Source: Paractinoplanes maris
GTDB taxonomy: Bacteria; Actinomycetota; Actinomycetes; Mycobacteriales; Micromonosporaceae
Direction: 5' to 3'
DNA length: 64,000 bases
Assembly: GCF_023544465.1 (NCBI RefSeq)
Contig: NZ_JALPVL010000007.1
Coordinates: 186,001-250,000 of the forward strand
Positions 7,087 through 15,583 of this stretch are shown here, piece after piece. The position numbers and the translations under genes are program-made. Each line of letters begins with the position of its first letter. Positions within the stretch are counted from its first letter, which is position 1. The notes beneath the pieces were generated by a model that had not been told where the DNA came from, did not search any database, and was given only the letters and a program-made list of their open reading frames with translations.

Positions 7087-10000
7087 GTGACAGACGACCT
7101 CTTCGCCGATGGTGGGGCCGCCGGACGATTGATGGGCCGGCTCGACTGGTCCGCGACCGACGTCGGCCCGGTGGAGAGCTGGTCGCAGAGCTTGCGAGCA
7201 GTGGTACGCATTGTGCTGTCCTCCCGCTACCCGATGTTGCTGCTGTGGGGCCCGAACTACACCCAGCTCTACAACGACGCCTACTCCGCGTTGATCGGCG
7301 ACCGGCACCCGGACGCACTCGGTGGTGACGTCCGGGTCACTCTGGCCGAGGGCTGGGACGTGCTGGAACCCCTGATCGTCGAGGCCCGGACGACCGGCGT
7401 GGCCAGCTGGGTGCCGGCGCTGCAGCTGGCGCTGAACCGGTCCGGTTACCGCGAGGAGGCCTACTTCAGCGTCTCGCACGCGCCGGCCCGCGACGACGAC
7501 GGCACCACTAAGGGCATCCTCACCGTGTGCAGCGAGGTCACCGAGCAGGTGGTCGGGGAGCGACGGCTCCGCCTGCTGCGTGAGCTCGCGGTGCCGGCCG
7601 GCGGGCGGGCGGCCGACGTCGACCAGGTCTGCGCCCAGCTCACCGCGGTGATCGGCGAGCACCGGACAGATGTCCCTTTCGCGGCGATCTACCTGCGCGA
7701 CGGCGCGTTCCTGCGGCGCGCCGCGGCCGTCGGGGTGGATGAGGTCGACGCGGTGCTGCCGCCGCTGGTGGGCCCGTCCGACGACGGCTGGCGTCTGCAC
7801 GCCGCCGCCGCGAACGAAGCGCTGGACATCGAGGACGTCGAGGATCGGCTCACCGTGACCGGCGGCGTCTGGGACGACCCCGTCCGCACCGCGGTCGCCC
7901 TCGCGCTGCCGTCCGCGGAGCGGTTTCAGCCCCTGGGCGTGCTGCTGGTCGGGGTCAGCCCCAGCCGGGGCCTCGACGAGACGTACCGCTCGTTCTTTCA
8001 GCTGCTCGCTCAGCAGGTCGCGGTCGCGGTCCGCAACGCGCAGGCGTACCAGGAGGAACGCGATCGGGCGGCGGCGCTGGCCGAGCTGGACCGGGTCAAG
8101 ACCGACTTCTTCACCGACGTCAGCCACGAGTTCCGTACGCCGCTGACTCTGATGATGGGCCCGCTGGCCGATGCCCTGGCCGACGCCGGTGAACCGCTCG
8201 GGCCGGCCCAGCGCGACCGGGTGGAGCTCGCCCGGCGCAGCGCCGACCGGCTGCTCTCGCTGGTCAACAATCTGCTGACCTTCTCCAGCCTGGAATCCGG
8301 GCGATCCGGGCACCGGCCACGACCGGTCGACCTGGCCCGCTACACCACCGAGCTGGCCGGGGTCTTCCGCGCGGCGATCGAACGCGCCGGCTTGCGCCTG
8401 GTGGTCGACTGCCCACCGCTGCCGGTCACCGCGGCCGTGGACCCGCTGAACTGGGAGAAGATCGTCAGCAACCTGCTGTCGAACGCGCTCAAGTTCACCT
8501 TCGTCGGCGAAATTCAAGTACGGCTGGACGCCGACGCCGGCACAGTGCGGCTGCGCGTCTCCGACACCGGGATCGGCATCGCCGCCGACGACCTGCCCCA
8601 GCTGTTCGACCGTTTTCACCGCGTACGGGATGTGCGGTCCCGCAGTCACGAGGGCAGCGGGATCGGGCTGGCCCTGGTCCGCGAGCTGGCCCGGGTGCAG
8701 GGCGGGGACGTGACGGTGGACAGCGCCCCCGGCGCCGGGGCCACGTTCACGGTCACCGTGCCATTGGTCGAGGCCGCGCCGGACGAACCGCTGCCGGACA
8801 TGTTCACCGCGCAGACGGCGGCCCGCGAGGCGGTCGGCTGGCTCGACGATGCCGTCGACCCGGCCGAGCCGGCCCCAGCACCGGCGGCGGACAGCGCCCG
8901 GATCCTCGTCGCGGACGACAACAGCGACATGCGGGCATACCTCACCCGATTGCTCGCCCGGGAGGGCTGGCACGTCGAGTCGGCGGCGGACGGGCAGACG
9001 GCGCTGGAGGCCATCCACCGAAACCCGCCGGACCTGCTGCTGACCGACGTGATGATGCCTCGCCTGGACGGATTCGCCCTGGTCCGGGCCTTGCGCGGCG
9101 ACGAGGCGACCCGGGCCTTACCAGTGATCATGGTGTCCGCCCGGGCCGGTGACGAGTCCGGTGTGGAAGGCATGGAGGCCGGCGCCGACGACTACGTGGT
9201 CAAGCCCTTCACCGCGGCCGAGCTGATCGCGCGGGTCCGCAACACGCTGCGGCTGGCCCGGGTCCGCGCCGCGCACACCCGGCAACTGTCCGCGCTGGCC
9301 GACACGGCCGCGGTGATCACCTCCGGGCGGGCCCTGGAGGAGGCGTTCCAGACCGTCACCGAACAGGCCCGGGCCCTGCTCGACGGGATCGCGGCCGAAG
9401 TCGTGGTCGCCGACAGCGACAGCCGTCCCGAGCTCCGGTTCACCGCGGGCCTCGAGGCCGCCTCGGCCGACACCGCGGGGAGCGTGCGGGCGGCGATCCG
9501 CGGGCGCGGCGGCGAGCCGATCGGCACGCTCACCGTCCTGGTCGACGCGACGCGCCGGCTCAGCGACCTCGAACGGGGCCTGCTCGTACCGATGGCGAAC
9601 ATGCTCGCCTCGCTGGCGCAGGCCGGGTGGCAACTGGACCAGGACCGGCAGTTGGTGCTGACCCTGCAGCAGAGCACCCTGCCGGAAAACCTGCCCACGC
9701 TGGACGGCTGGGAGCTGCAGGCCGTCTACCGGCCGGCCGCCGGACGGGTCGGCGGTGACTGGTACGACGTCGTGGTGCTGCCCGGCGGTGACACCGTGAT
9801 CAGCATCGGCGATGTGGCCGGTCACGGGCTGGGCGCCGCGGTGATGACCGGCCAGGTGCGGAACGCGGTCCGCGCGTACGCGGTCGAGGACTCCGCCCCG
9901 GCGACCATCATCACCCGGGTGGCGGCGTTGCTCAACCGCCTCGGCACGCCCTTGCTGGCAACGCTTTTCGTCCTGCGCGTGGATCCGAGCACGGGTGATT

Positions 10001-10764
10001 TCGCGTGGTGCAGCGCCGGCCATCCCACCCCCGTGCTCTCCACCCCGTCGGGTGACACCGACCTGCTGCGCGGAACCGTCGGACCGCCGCTCGGCCTGCG
10101 CCGGGCGTCCTACCGGCAGAACGACGGTTCGCTGCCGCCCGGCGGCCAACTGCTGCTGTACACCGACGGCCTGGTCGAGAACGCGCCGAGCTCGATCGAC
10201 ATCGGACTCGAGCGGCTGCGGCGGTCCAGTCACGAGTCGTACAAGGCCGACGCGTCCACCACCGCGGTCCTGGACTCCGTGCTGGCCGGCGTCCCGCAGC
10301 CCCAGCACGACGACATCGCCGCGGTCGTCCTGCGCCGGAGGCGGGCACCCGAGGATCCGGTGGAGACCGAGGTGCCGGACCTCGACGTCACGTGGGTCTA
10401 TCCGCTGGAGCCGTCGGCGGCCGGCGCGATGCGCCACGACCTGCGGGTCATGCTGGGCGATTCCGACATCGACACCGATTTGCTGTACGACCTGCAGACG
10501 GCCGCGACCGAGGCGGTCAACAACGCGGTCGAGCACGCCCAGCGGCCGACCCGGCCCGAGGTGGAGGTGCGGATGCGGATCGTCGATGGCACCGTAAGGA
10601 TCGTGGTCCGCGACTTCGGCGGGTGGCGGGCCCGGCCGGCGGCCCGAGACCGTGGACGTGGCGCCACGTTGATGAGCGCGTACGGCGACGTCCGCGTGGT
10701 CCCGACGGCCACGGGTACGACCGTCACCATCGAACGCCGCTGGCGGGCCCATCACCTTCGGTGA
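7087..10764 (+). CDS. Hybrid histidine kinase / receiver / SpoIIE phosphatase fusion
   Basis: A cytoplasmic protein of 1225 residues combining two signalling logics. In order: PAS-like sensor (about 1-160), GAF (165-320), HisKA with phospho-acceptor His347 (DVSHEFRTPL), HATPase (about 445-560; NLLSNALKF, DTGIGI, GSGIGLAL), receiver with Asp654 (LLLTDVMMPRLDG), a GAF-like linker (730-860), a SpoIIE/PP2C Ser/Thr phosphatase (about 865-1080; GGDWYDVV, GDVAGHG) and an RsbW-like ATPase (about 1100-1220; TEAVNNAVEHA). Known families imply phosphorelay input and partner-switching output on an anti-sigma-antagonist. No anti-sigma factor or STAS protein lies nearby. All catalytic motifs look intact. 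Confidence 0.9.
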   Translation: MTDDLFADGGAAGRLMGRLDWSATDVGPVESWSQSLRAVVRIVLSSRYPMLLLWGPNYTQLYNDAYSALIGDRHPDALGGDVRVTLAEGWDVLEPLIVEARTTGVASWVPALQLALNRSGYREEAYFSVSHAPARDDDGTTKGILTVCSEVTEQVVGERRLRLLRELAVPAGGRAADVDQVCAQLTAVIGEHRTDVPFAAIYLRDGAFLRRAAAVGVDEVDAVLPPLVGPSDDGWRLHAAAANEALDIEDVEDRLTVTGGVWDDPVRTAVALALPSAERFQPLGVLLVGVSPSRGLDETYRSFFQLLAQQVAVAVRNAQAYQEERDRAAALAELDRVKTDFFTDVSHEFRTPLTLMMGPLADALADAGEPLGPAQRDRVELARRSADRLLSLVNNLLTFSSLESGRSGHRPRPVDLARYTTELAGVFRAAIERAGLRLVVDCPPLPVTAAVDPLNWEKIVSNLLSNALKFTFVGEIQVRLDADAGTVRLRVSDTGIGIAADDLPQLFDRFHRVRDVRSRSHEGSGIGLALVRELARVQGGDVTVDSAPGAGATFTVTVPLVEAAPDEPLPDMFTAQTAAREAVGWLDDAVDPAEPAPAPAADSARILVADDNSDMRAYLTRLLAREGWHVESAADGQTALEAIHRNPPDLLLTDVMMPRLDGFALVRALRGDEATRALPVIMVSARAGDESGVEGMEAGADDYVVKPFTAAELIARVRNTLRLARVRAAHTRQLSALADTAAVITSGRALEEAFQTVTEQARALLDGIAAEVVVADSDSRPELRFTAGLEAASADTAGSVRAAIRGRGGEPIGTLTVLVDATRRLSDLERGLLVPMANMLASLAQAGWQLDQDRQLVLTLQQSTLPENLPTLDGWELQAVYRPAAGRVGGDWYDVVVLPGGDTVISIGDVAGHGLGAAVMTGQVRNAVRAYAVEDSAPATIITRVAALLNRLGTPLLATLFVLRVDPSTGDFAWCSAGHPTPVLSTPSGDTDLLRGTVGPPLGLRRASYRQNDGSLPPGGQLLLYTDGLVENAPSSIDIGLERLRRSSHESYKADASTTAVLDSVLAGVPQPQHDDIAAVVLRRRRAPEDPVETEVPDLDVTWVYPLEPSAAGAMRHDLRVMLGDSDIDTDLLYDLQTAATEAVNNAVEHAQRPTRPEVEVRMRIVDGTVRIVVRDFGGWRARPAARDRGRGATLMSAYGDVRVVPTATGTTVTIERRWRAHHLR

Positions 10765-10833
10765 TCGTCCGTGGTCTCCAGCAAAGCAGGGCGCACGGCT
10801 CAGTGTCGGCGGTTCGCGGCCGAAGTGGGGACT

Positions 10834-12786
10834 ATGCCGGACCAGACTTTCCTGCTGGCGAATCTGATCATCACGGTCGCCTACGGGTCGATCACCGTGG
10901 CGATTCTGGTACCGGTGGGCCGAGCCGGACAGTTGCGCACGAACAAGCTGGCTGTGGCCACGTCGATGATCTTTTTCAGCTGCGCGGTGGGGCATGCTCT
11001 GCACGCGGTCATGGCCTACCAGACGCTTGTCCGGGGCCCGGCGACGCATCATCTGACCGAAGACGTGGGCTGGCCGTGGACGTCGGCGCTGTGGGACGTC
11101 GGCACGGCCGGCGTAGGTGTCTACTACTGGACGTTGAGGCGGGGCTACGGGGTTCTGCTGGGGCCGGGGGCGATCTACGTCGACCCGTGGGGGCAGAGCC
11201 GCCTGGAAGAGGCGACCGCCCGGGAGCAGGCCGCCCGTGATGTCGCCGAGGCCCAGCGGGCGACGCTGGCCACGGTGGTGGAGCACAGCGACGACGCGAT
11301 CGTCGGGCTCACCCCGGAGGGACTCGTCACCGCCTGGAACAAGGGTGCCGAGAAGCTGTTCGGTTACACCGCTGCGGAGATGCTCGGCCGGCCGGCCGCC
11401 ATGCTGGCCGATCAGCGGGAGGCCGAGAGCCAGCAGGATGTGCTGGCCGGTATCCGCAGCGGGGAAGGTGGCCGGTCGTATGAGGCCCGGCGTCTGCGCA
11501 AGGACGGCACCGCGGTCGATCTCGCGCTGACCGTCACCCCGATCGCTGATCAGGCGGGCACGGTGATCGGGATCTCGGCGATCGCCCGGGACATCACCGC
11601 GGCCAAGGAAGCCGCCGAGCGGCAACGCGCCGTGCAGGACCGCACCAATCAGGCTCAGCGCATGGAAAGCCTGGGCAACCTGGCCGGGGGCGTCGCGCAC
11701 GACTTCAACAACATCCTGGCCATCATCGGCAACTACACCGACTTCGCGATCGAGGAGACCGAGGACAAGCCGCAGGTCCAAGCCGACCTGAAGCAGGCCC
11801 GGACCGCGGTGGACCGAGCCGGCAACCTGACCCGTCAGCTGCTGACCTTCACCCGGGGCGACGCCATCCAGCCCCGCGACATCGACCTGAACACCTCGAT
11901 CGCCGAAGTGCACGCCATGCTGCGACGCACCATCGGTGAGCACATCACCCTGATCGCGCGGTCCACACCGGAGCCGCTGATCGCGCACGCCGATCCCGGT
12001 CAGGTCCAGCAGGTGCTGCTCAACCTCGCGATCAACGCCCGCGACGCGATGCCCGACGGCGGCACCCTGGTCCTGGAGGCCAACGCCACCACGCTCGACG
12101 GCGACGACGTCATCATGCAGCCGGCGTTGGCCGCCGGCGCCTACGCCCGGCTGCTGGTCAGCGACACCGGTCACGGCATGTCAGCCGACACCGTGGCGCG
12201 GATCTTCGAGCCGTTCTACACCACCAAGCCGCGCGGCAAAGGCACCGGACTCGGCCTGGCCACCGTCTACGGCATCGTGACCGAAGCCGGCGGCAGCATC
12301 AACGTGTACTCCGAGATCGACATCGGCACCACCTTCCGGGTCTACCTGCCGCTGGTGACCACCCCCGTCAGCGCACCGGCCGACACCAGCCTCCAGGCGC
12401 CGCCGCCGGGCGACGGCGGCACCGTGCTGGTCGTGGAGGACGAACCCGCCCTGGCCCGGGTCATCAACCGCATCGTCGCCAAGGGCGGCTATCACGTCCT
12501 GGCCGCGGCGAACGGTGTCGAAGCACTGAAGCTCTACACCGAACACGGGTGCGACATCCTGCTCACCGATGTGATCATGCCCGAGATGTCCGGGCCCCGG
12601 CTCGCGGAGCTGGTTCATGAGCACAACCCGGAGCTGCCCGTGGTGTACATGTCCGGTTACAGCAACGGCCTCCTCGGCGAGACCCACGTCCTCGACGACG
12701 ACATCACCTTCATCGAGAAGCCCTTCACCGCCGGCGATCTGCTGCACAAACTCGCCTCGGTGAAGCCGCGAGCCCTGGATCGCTGA
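10834..12786 (+). CDS. Membrane hybrid histidine kinase (CckA-like)
   Basis: A protein of 650 residues. Three hydrophobic helices (about 6-105), a coiled linker, a PAS domain (about 145-255; VVEHSDDAIVGLTPEG), then HisKA with His289 in GVAHDFNNIL, the CckA/NtrB-type H-box. HATPase follows (NLAINARDAMPDGG, DTGHGM, GTGLGLATVYG), and a C-terminal receiver with Asp579 (ILLTDVIMPEMSG) and its conserved Lys near EKPF. There is no output domain, so phosphate must pass to another protein. I chose the ATG at 10834 over a GTG at 10771 because the hydrophobic region begins right after it and AGTGGGG precedes it. It starts 69 bases after the fusion kinase. Confidence 0.88.
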   Translation: MPDQTFLLANLIITVAYGSITVAILVPVGRAGQLRTNKLAVATSMIFFSCAVGHALHAVMAYQTLVRGPATHHLTEDVGWPWTSALWDVGTAGVGVYYWTLRRGYGVLLGPGAIYVDPWGQSRLEEATAREQAARDVAEAQRATLATVVEHSDDAIVGLTPEGLVTAWNKGAEKLFGYTAAEMLGRPAAMLADQREAESQQDVLAGIRSGEGGRSYEARRLRKDGTAVDLALTVTPIADQAGTVIGISAIARDITAAKEAAERQRAVQDRTNQAQRMESLGNLAGGVAHDFNNILAIIGNYTDFAIEETEDKPQVQADLKQARTAVDRAGNLTRQLLTFTRGDAIQPRDIDLNTSIAEVHAMLRRTIGEHITLIARSTPEPLIAHADPGQVQQVLLNLAINARDAMPDGGTLVLEANATTLDGDDVIMQPALAAGAYARLLVSDTGHGMSADTVARIFEPFYTTKPRGKGTGLGLATVYGIVTEAGGSINVYSEIDIGTTFRVYLPLVTTPVSAPADTSLQAPPPGDGGTVLVVEDEPALARVINRIVAKGGYHVLAAANGVEALKLYTEHGCDILLTDVIMPEMSGPRLAELVHEHNPELPVVYMSGYSNGLLGETHVLDDDITFIEKPFTAGDLLHKLASVKPRALDR

Positions 12787-12839
12787 CCGCAGTCCCCCAG
12801 GCGCCGGCGACCGGATACCTCAGACGTTCGAGGTGGGGC

Positions 12840-12866
12840 TAAGCGCTTCCTTGACCACGCCGATGT
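12840..12866 (+). promoter_or_regulatory. Candidate sigma-28 (FliA/WhiG-type) promoter
   Basis: TAAGCGCT, an 11-base spacer, then GCCGATGT. The sigma-28 consensus is TAAAGTTT-N11-GCCGATAA; the spacer is exact and the -10 matches 6 of 8. It lies about 95 bases before a chemoreceptor gene, the type of gene this sigma factor controls. Confidence 0.5.
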
Positions 12867-12959
12867 AGGTGGTGCGGGAGGCGGGGGCTTGCCCGTGAGA
12901 CATCCCTTGCGGCGCAAGCCGGGACGGATGACTCTGTGCTATCAGAGAGCGAAACCATC

Positions 12960-14597
12960 GTGAGTGAGACCAGGGCTGTCGAACTGCTGGTCGGCCGAGC
13001 GGGGGGCCGGCGACGGTCGTTCGCCGACCTCGGTGTCAATATCAAGATCTTGGCGGCGGTCGCCGTCGCCGCCGCGGTCGCGGTGATCGTCGGCGTCGTC
13101 GGTCTCACGGCCTTGGGTCGCTCCAGTGCTGCCGCGCAGCAGATCTATCAAAACAATCTCACCGGCGTCGACGCCATCGGTGTCGTCAACGCGGCGGCCA
13201 GCCAGACCCGCTTGGACCTGGCCAACCATGCCATCTCGCAGGACGCGGCGACGATGGCCAAATACGAGGACAAGTTCAGCTCGGGTCTCCAGGCGGTGAC
13301 CGCCGGGATCGCTGCCTACCGCGCCAGCAACCCGGCCGGTAGCGCCGCCGCGATTGACGAGCTGGAATCAACCTGGCGGAAATACACCGAGGTCGCGCAG
13401 AGCCGGCAGATCCCCGCGGGACAGCGTAATGACCTCGTTGCTTGGCAGCAGACCCGAGACTCCACGATCACTCCGCTCGTCACCAGGATGACCGAGCAGT
13501 TGCAGGAGCTGGGAAAGGCCGAGAGGAGTGATGCGGCCGCGGCCGCCGCGTCCGCCCGATCGGACTACGAGACCAGCCGGCTCCTCTCCATCACCCTGCT
13601 GGTAGTGGGGCTGTTGGTGGCGGCGGGACTGGGTGTCTGGGTCGCCCGGCAGATCGTGCGGGCACTGCTCAGGGTGAAAAGCGTGTGCGAAAGCCTGGCC
13701 GCCGGTGACCTGACCCGCACCGCCGGGCTGGTCTCGCGGGACGAGCCCGGGCAGATGGGTGCGGCGCTGGACACGGCGGTCGGACGGCTGCGAGAGACCG
13801 TCACCACGATCGGCGGATCGGCCACGACCCTGTCCGCGGCATCGGAGGAACTGTCGGCAGTCAGTGCACAGCTGCAGTCCGGCGCGGGCGACGCCGCGTC
13901 GCAGGCGACCAACGCCAGCGCCGCCACCGAGGAAGTGAACGCCAGCGTGCACACCATCGCCGCCGGCGCCGAACAGATGAGCGCGTCGATCGCCGAGATC
14001 GCGACCAACGCCTCGCGCGCCGCGGAGGTCGCCCGTCAGGGACTGACGGTCGCTGAGCGCACCAACCAGCAGGTCGCCGAACTGGGTGTCGCCAGCGCCG
14101 AGATCGGCGATGTGGTCAAGTTGATCACCAGCATCGCCGAGCAGACCAACCTGCTGGCCCTCAACGCCACGATCGAGGCGGCCCGCGCCGGCGAGCTGGG
14201 CAAAGGCTTCGCGGTGGTGGCCGGCGAAGTCAAGGAGCTGGCCCAGCAGACCGCCAAGGCGACCGAGGAGATCACCGCCCGGATCTCCAACATCCAGGCG
14301 TCCAGCGGATCCGCGGCCGGGGCCATCGGGGAGATCACCTCGGTGATCGCCCAGATCGGCGATTACACCACCACGATCGCGTCAGCGGTCGAGGAGCAGA
14401 CCGCCACCACCAGCGAGATGAGCCGGTCAGTGGCCGAGGCCGCCAGTGGAAGTGGCGAAGTCGCCCGGACCGTCTCGGGCGTCGCCGAGGTCGCCGGAGC
14501 CACCGCCGACGGCGCCAAGGCGACGCAGCAGGCCGCCGTGGACCTGACCCGTCTCGCCGACGACCTGAACACCCTGGTCAGCGGTTTCCGTCACTGA
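12960..14597 (+). CDS. Methyl-accepting chemotaxis protein
   Basis: A chemoreceptor of 545 residues. First transmembrane helix at about 22-50, a periplasmic-type four-helix ligand domain (about 50-205), a second helix at about 210-232, HAMP (235-290) and the cytoplasmic signalling coiled coil. The hairpin tip is canonical (EQTNLLALNATIEAARAGE, then GKGFAVVAGEVKELA). It signals to CheA/CheW, which are not in this window. A GTG at 12936 could extend it by eight residues; GTG 12960 gives a more usual N-terminus. A sigma-28-like promoter precedes it. The ligand is unknown. Confidence 0.92.
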   Translation: MSETRAVELLVGRAGGRRRSFADLGVNIKILAAVAVAAAVAVIVGVVGLTALGRSSAAAQQIYQNNLTGVDAIGVVNAAASQTRLDLANHAISQDAATMAKYEDKFSSGLQAVTAGIAAYRASNPAGSAAAIDELESTWRKYTEVAQSRQIPAGQRNDLVAWQQTRDSTITPLVTRMTEQLQELGKAERSDAAAAAASARSDYETSRLLSITLLVVGLLVAAGLGVWVARQIVRALLRVKSVCESLAAGDLTRTAGLVSRDEPGQMGAALDTAVGRLRETVTTIGGSATTLSAASEELSAVSAQLQSGAGDAASQATNASAATEEVNASVHTIAAGAEQMSASIAEIATNASRAAEVARQGLTVAERTNQQVAELGVASAEIGDVVKLITSIAEQTNLLALNATIEAARAGELGKGFAVVAGEVKELAQQTAKATEEITARISNIQASSGSAAGAIGEITSVIAQIGDYTTTIASAVEEQTATTSEMSRSVAEAASGSGEVARTVSGVAEVAGATADGAKATQQAAVDLTRLADDLNTLVSGFRH

Positions 14598-14642
14598 CCT
14601 TGCCACCGCGCCCGCGGGTCAACGCCGACCTGGAGGAGAGCT

Positions 14643-14930
14643 ATGTCAGCCACCGACGACGACACCACCTACGGGTTGCATCGGCCCACCATGAACGACG
14701 CCCATGAGGCGATGCATCGTGTCCACGGCGTCGATGGACCGGCCGTCTGGGCCCAGGCGCTGACCGCGGCCGGCCTCAGCGCCACCTCGCAGAAGGACGA
14801 CGACCTGCCCCGGCTCCTGGAGGCGATGACACGGCTCGACCCGGTCTCCCGGCTGTGTGCTCAAGCCCTGCGCATCCGCCTGTCCTCGCACACCCATCTG
14901 AGCGCCGCCCATACCCTCACGAGGAGATAG
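14643..14930 (+). CDS. Small hypothetical protein between chemoreceptor and GAF genes
   Basis: A protein of 95 residues, soluble and helical, with no recognised domain. It contains HEAMHRVHGVDGPAVWAQAL and a Leu-rich segment (LPRLLEAMTRLDPVSRLCAQ). GGAGGAGAG five bases before the ATG strongly supports translation. It lies 45 bases after the chemoreceptor and two bases before the next gene, so it is probably part of the same operon and may act in the same signalling path. Not identified. Confidence 0.65.
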   Translation: MSATDDDTTYGLHRPTMNDAHEAMHRVHGVDGPAVWAQALTAAGLSATSQKDDDLPRLLEAMTRLDPVSRLCAQALRIRLSSHTHLSAAHTLTRR

Positions 14931-14932
14931 CA

Positions 14933-15454
14933 GTGGCCACCCTGAGCCTGCCCGAACTGTTCGCCCGCCTCGGCTCACCGCAACGGATCCGGCGGATCGC
15001 CAGCTACGACCTGTTCGACCCCGGCCTGCGACCGCTGCTGGACGCCATCGCGGCCCGCAACGCCGAGCGACTGCACGCTCCGGTGTCGATGGTCTCGGTC
15101 ATTCTCGACAGCTCCCAGTTCATCCTCGGCAGCCACGGCGTCACCGGATGGGTGGCCGAAGCACAAGGCACCCCGGCCGAGTGGTCCTTGTGCACCCACA
15201 CAGTCCTGGGCGGCCGGCCCTATTGCGTCAGTGACAACACCCAGGATCCCCTGCACGCCGACAATCCCCTGCTCGCCATGAGCGGTCTGCGCAGCTACGC
15301 CGGCGTGCCACTCCGAGACGACAGCGGTCAGAGCCTCGGCTCCCTCTGTGTCGTGGACGTCGTGCCACGAGATTTCACCGACGAGGACCTCGAGTTCCTC
15401 CAGCAGGGCGCCGATGACGTCATGCGGGTCCTCGCCGACCATCGCACCGGCTGA
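14933..15454 (+). CDS. Stand-alone GAF domain protein
   Basis: A protein of 173 residues consisting of one GAF domain: VSMVSVILDSSQFILGSHG, then WSLCTHTVLGGRPYCVSDN and LRSYAGVPLRDDSGQSLGSLCVVDV. Such proteins bind small ligands or serve as signalling adaptors. The GTG at 14933 follows GAGGAG and starts two bases after the preceding stop; a longer reading from 14855 would overlap that gene by 76 bases and is less likely. It resembles the GAF protein at 20942 in the conservon. Confidence 0.82.
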   Translation: MATLSLPELFARLGSPQRIRRIASYDLFDPGLRPLLDAIAARNAERLHAPVSMVSVILDSSQFILGSHGVTGWVAEAQGTPAEWSLCTHTVLGGRPYCVSDNTQDPLHADNPLLAMSGLRSYAGVPLRDDSGQSLGSLCVVDVVPRDFTDEDLEFLQQGADDVMRVLADHRTG

Positions 15455-15583
15455 CGCCGCGGCGGTGACAGCGCAGTCGTGCGCCCGGCTGGTCAGCCGG
15501 ACCCGCTACGGCGGCTGAAAGCAGCGAAGGACATCCTGGCGCCGATTGGTTGACCGGGGACCGATTCTGCCGATGGATATCGC

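Noticed and set aside
9118..12174. A 1018-codon open frame on the minus strand
   Set aside because: It lies opposite two well-supported kinases; its Gly/Arg/His/Asp-rich composition is that of an antisense frame in high-GC DNA, and it has no recognisable domain.
12906..12918. Short palindrome CTTGCG-G-CGCAAG before the chemoreceptor as an operator
   Set aside because: Short, GC-rich and single-copy; such palindromes are common by chance here.
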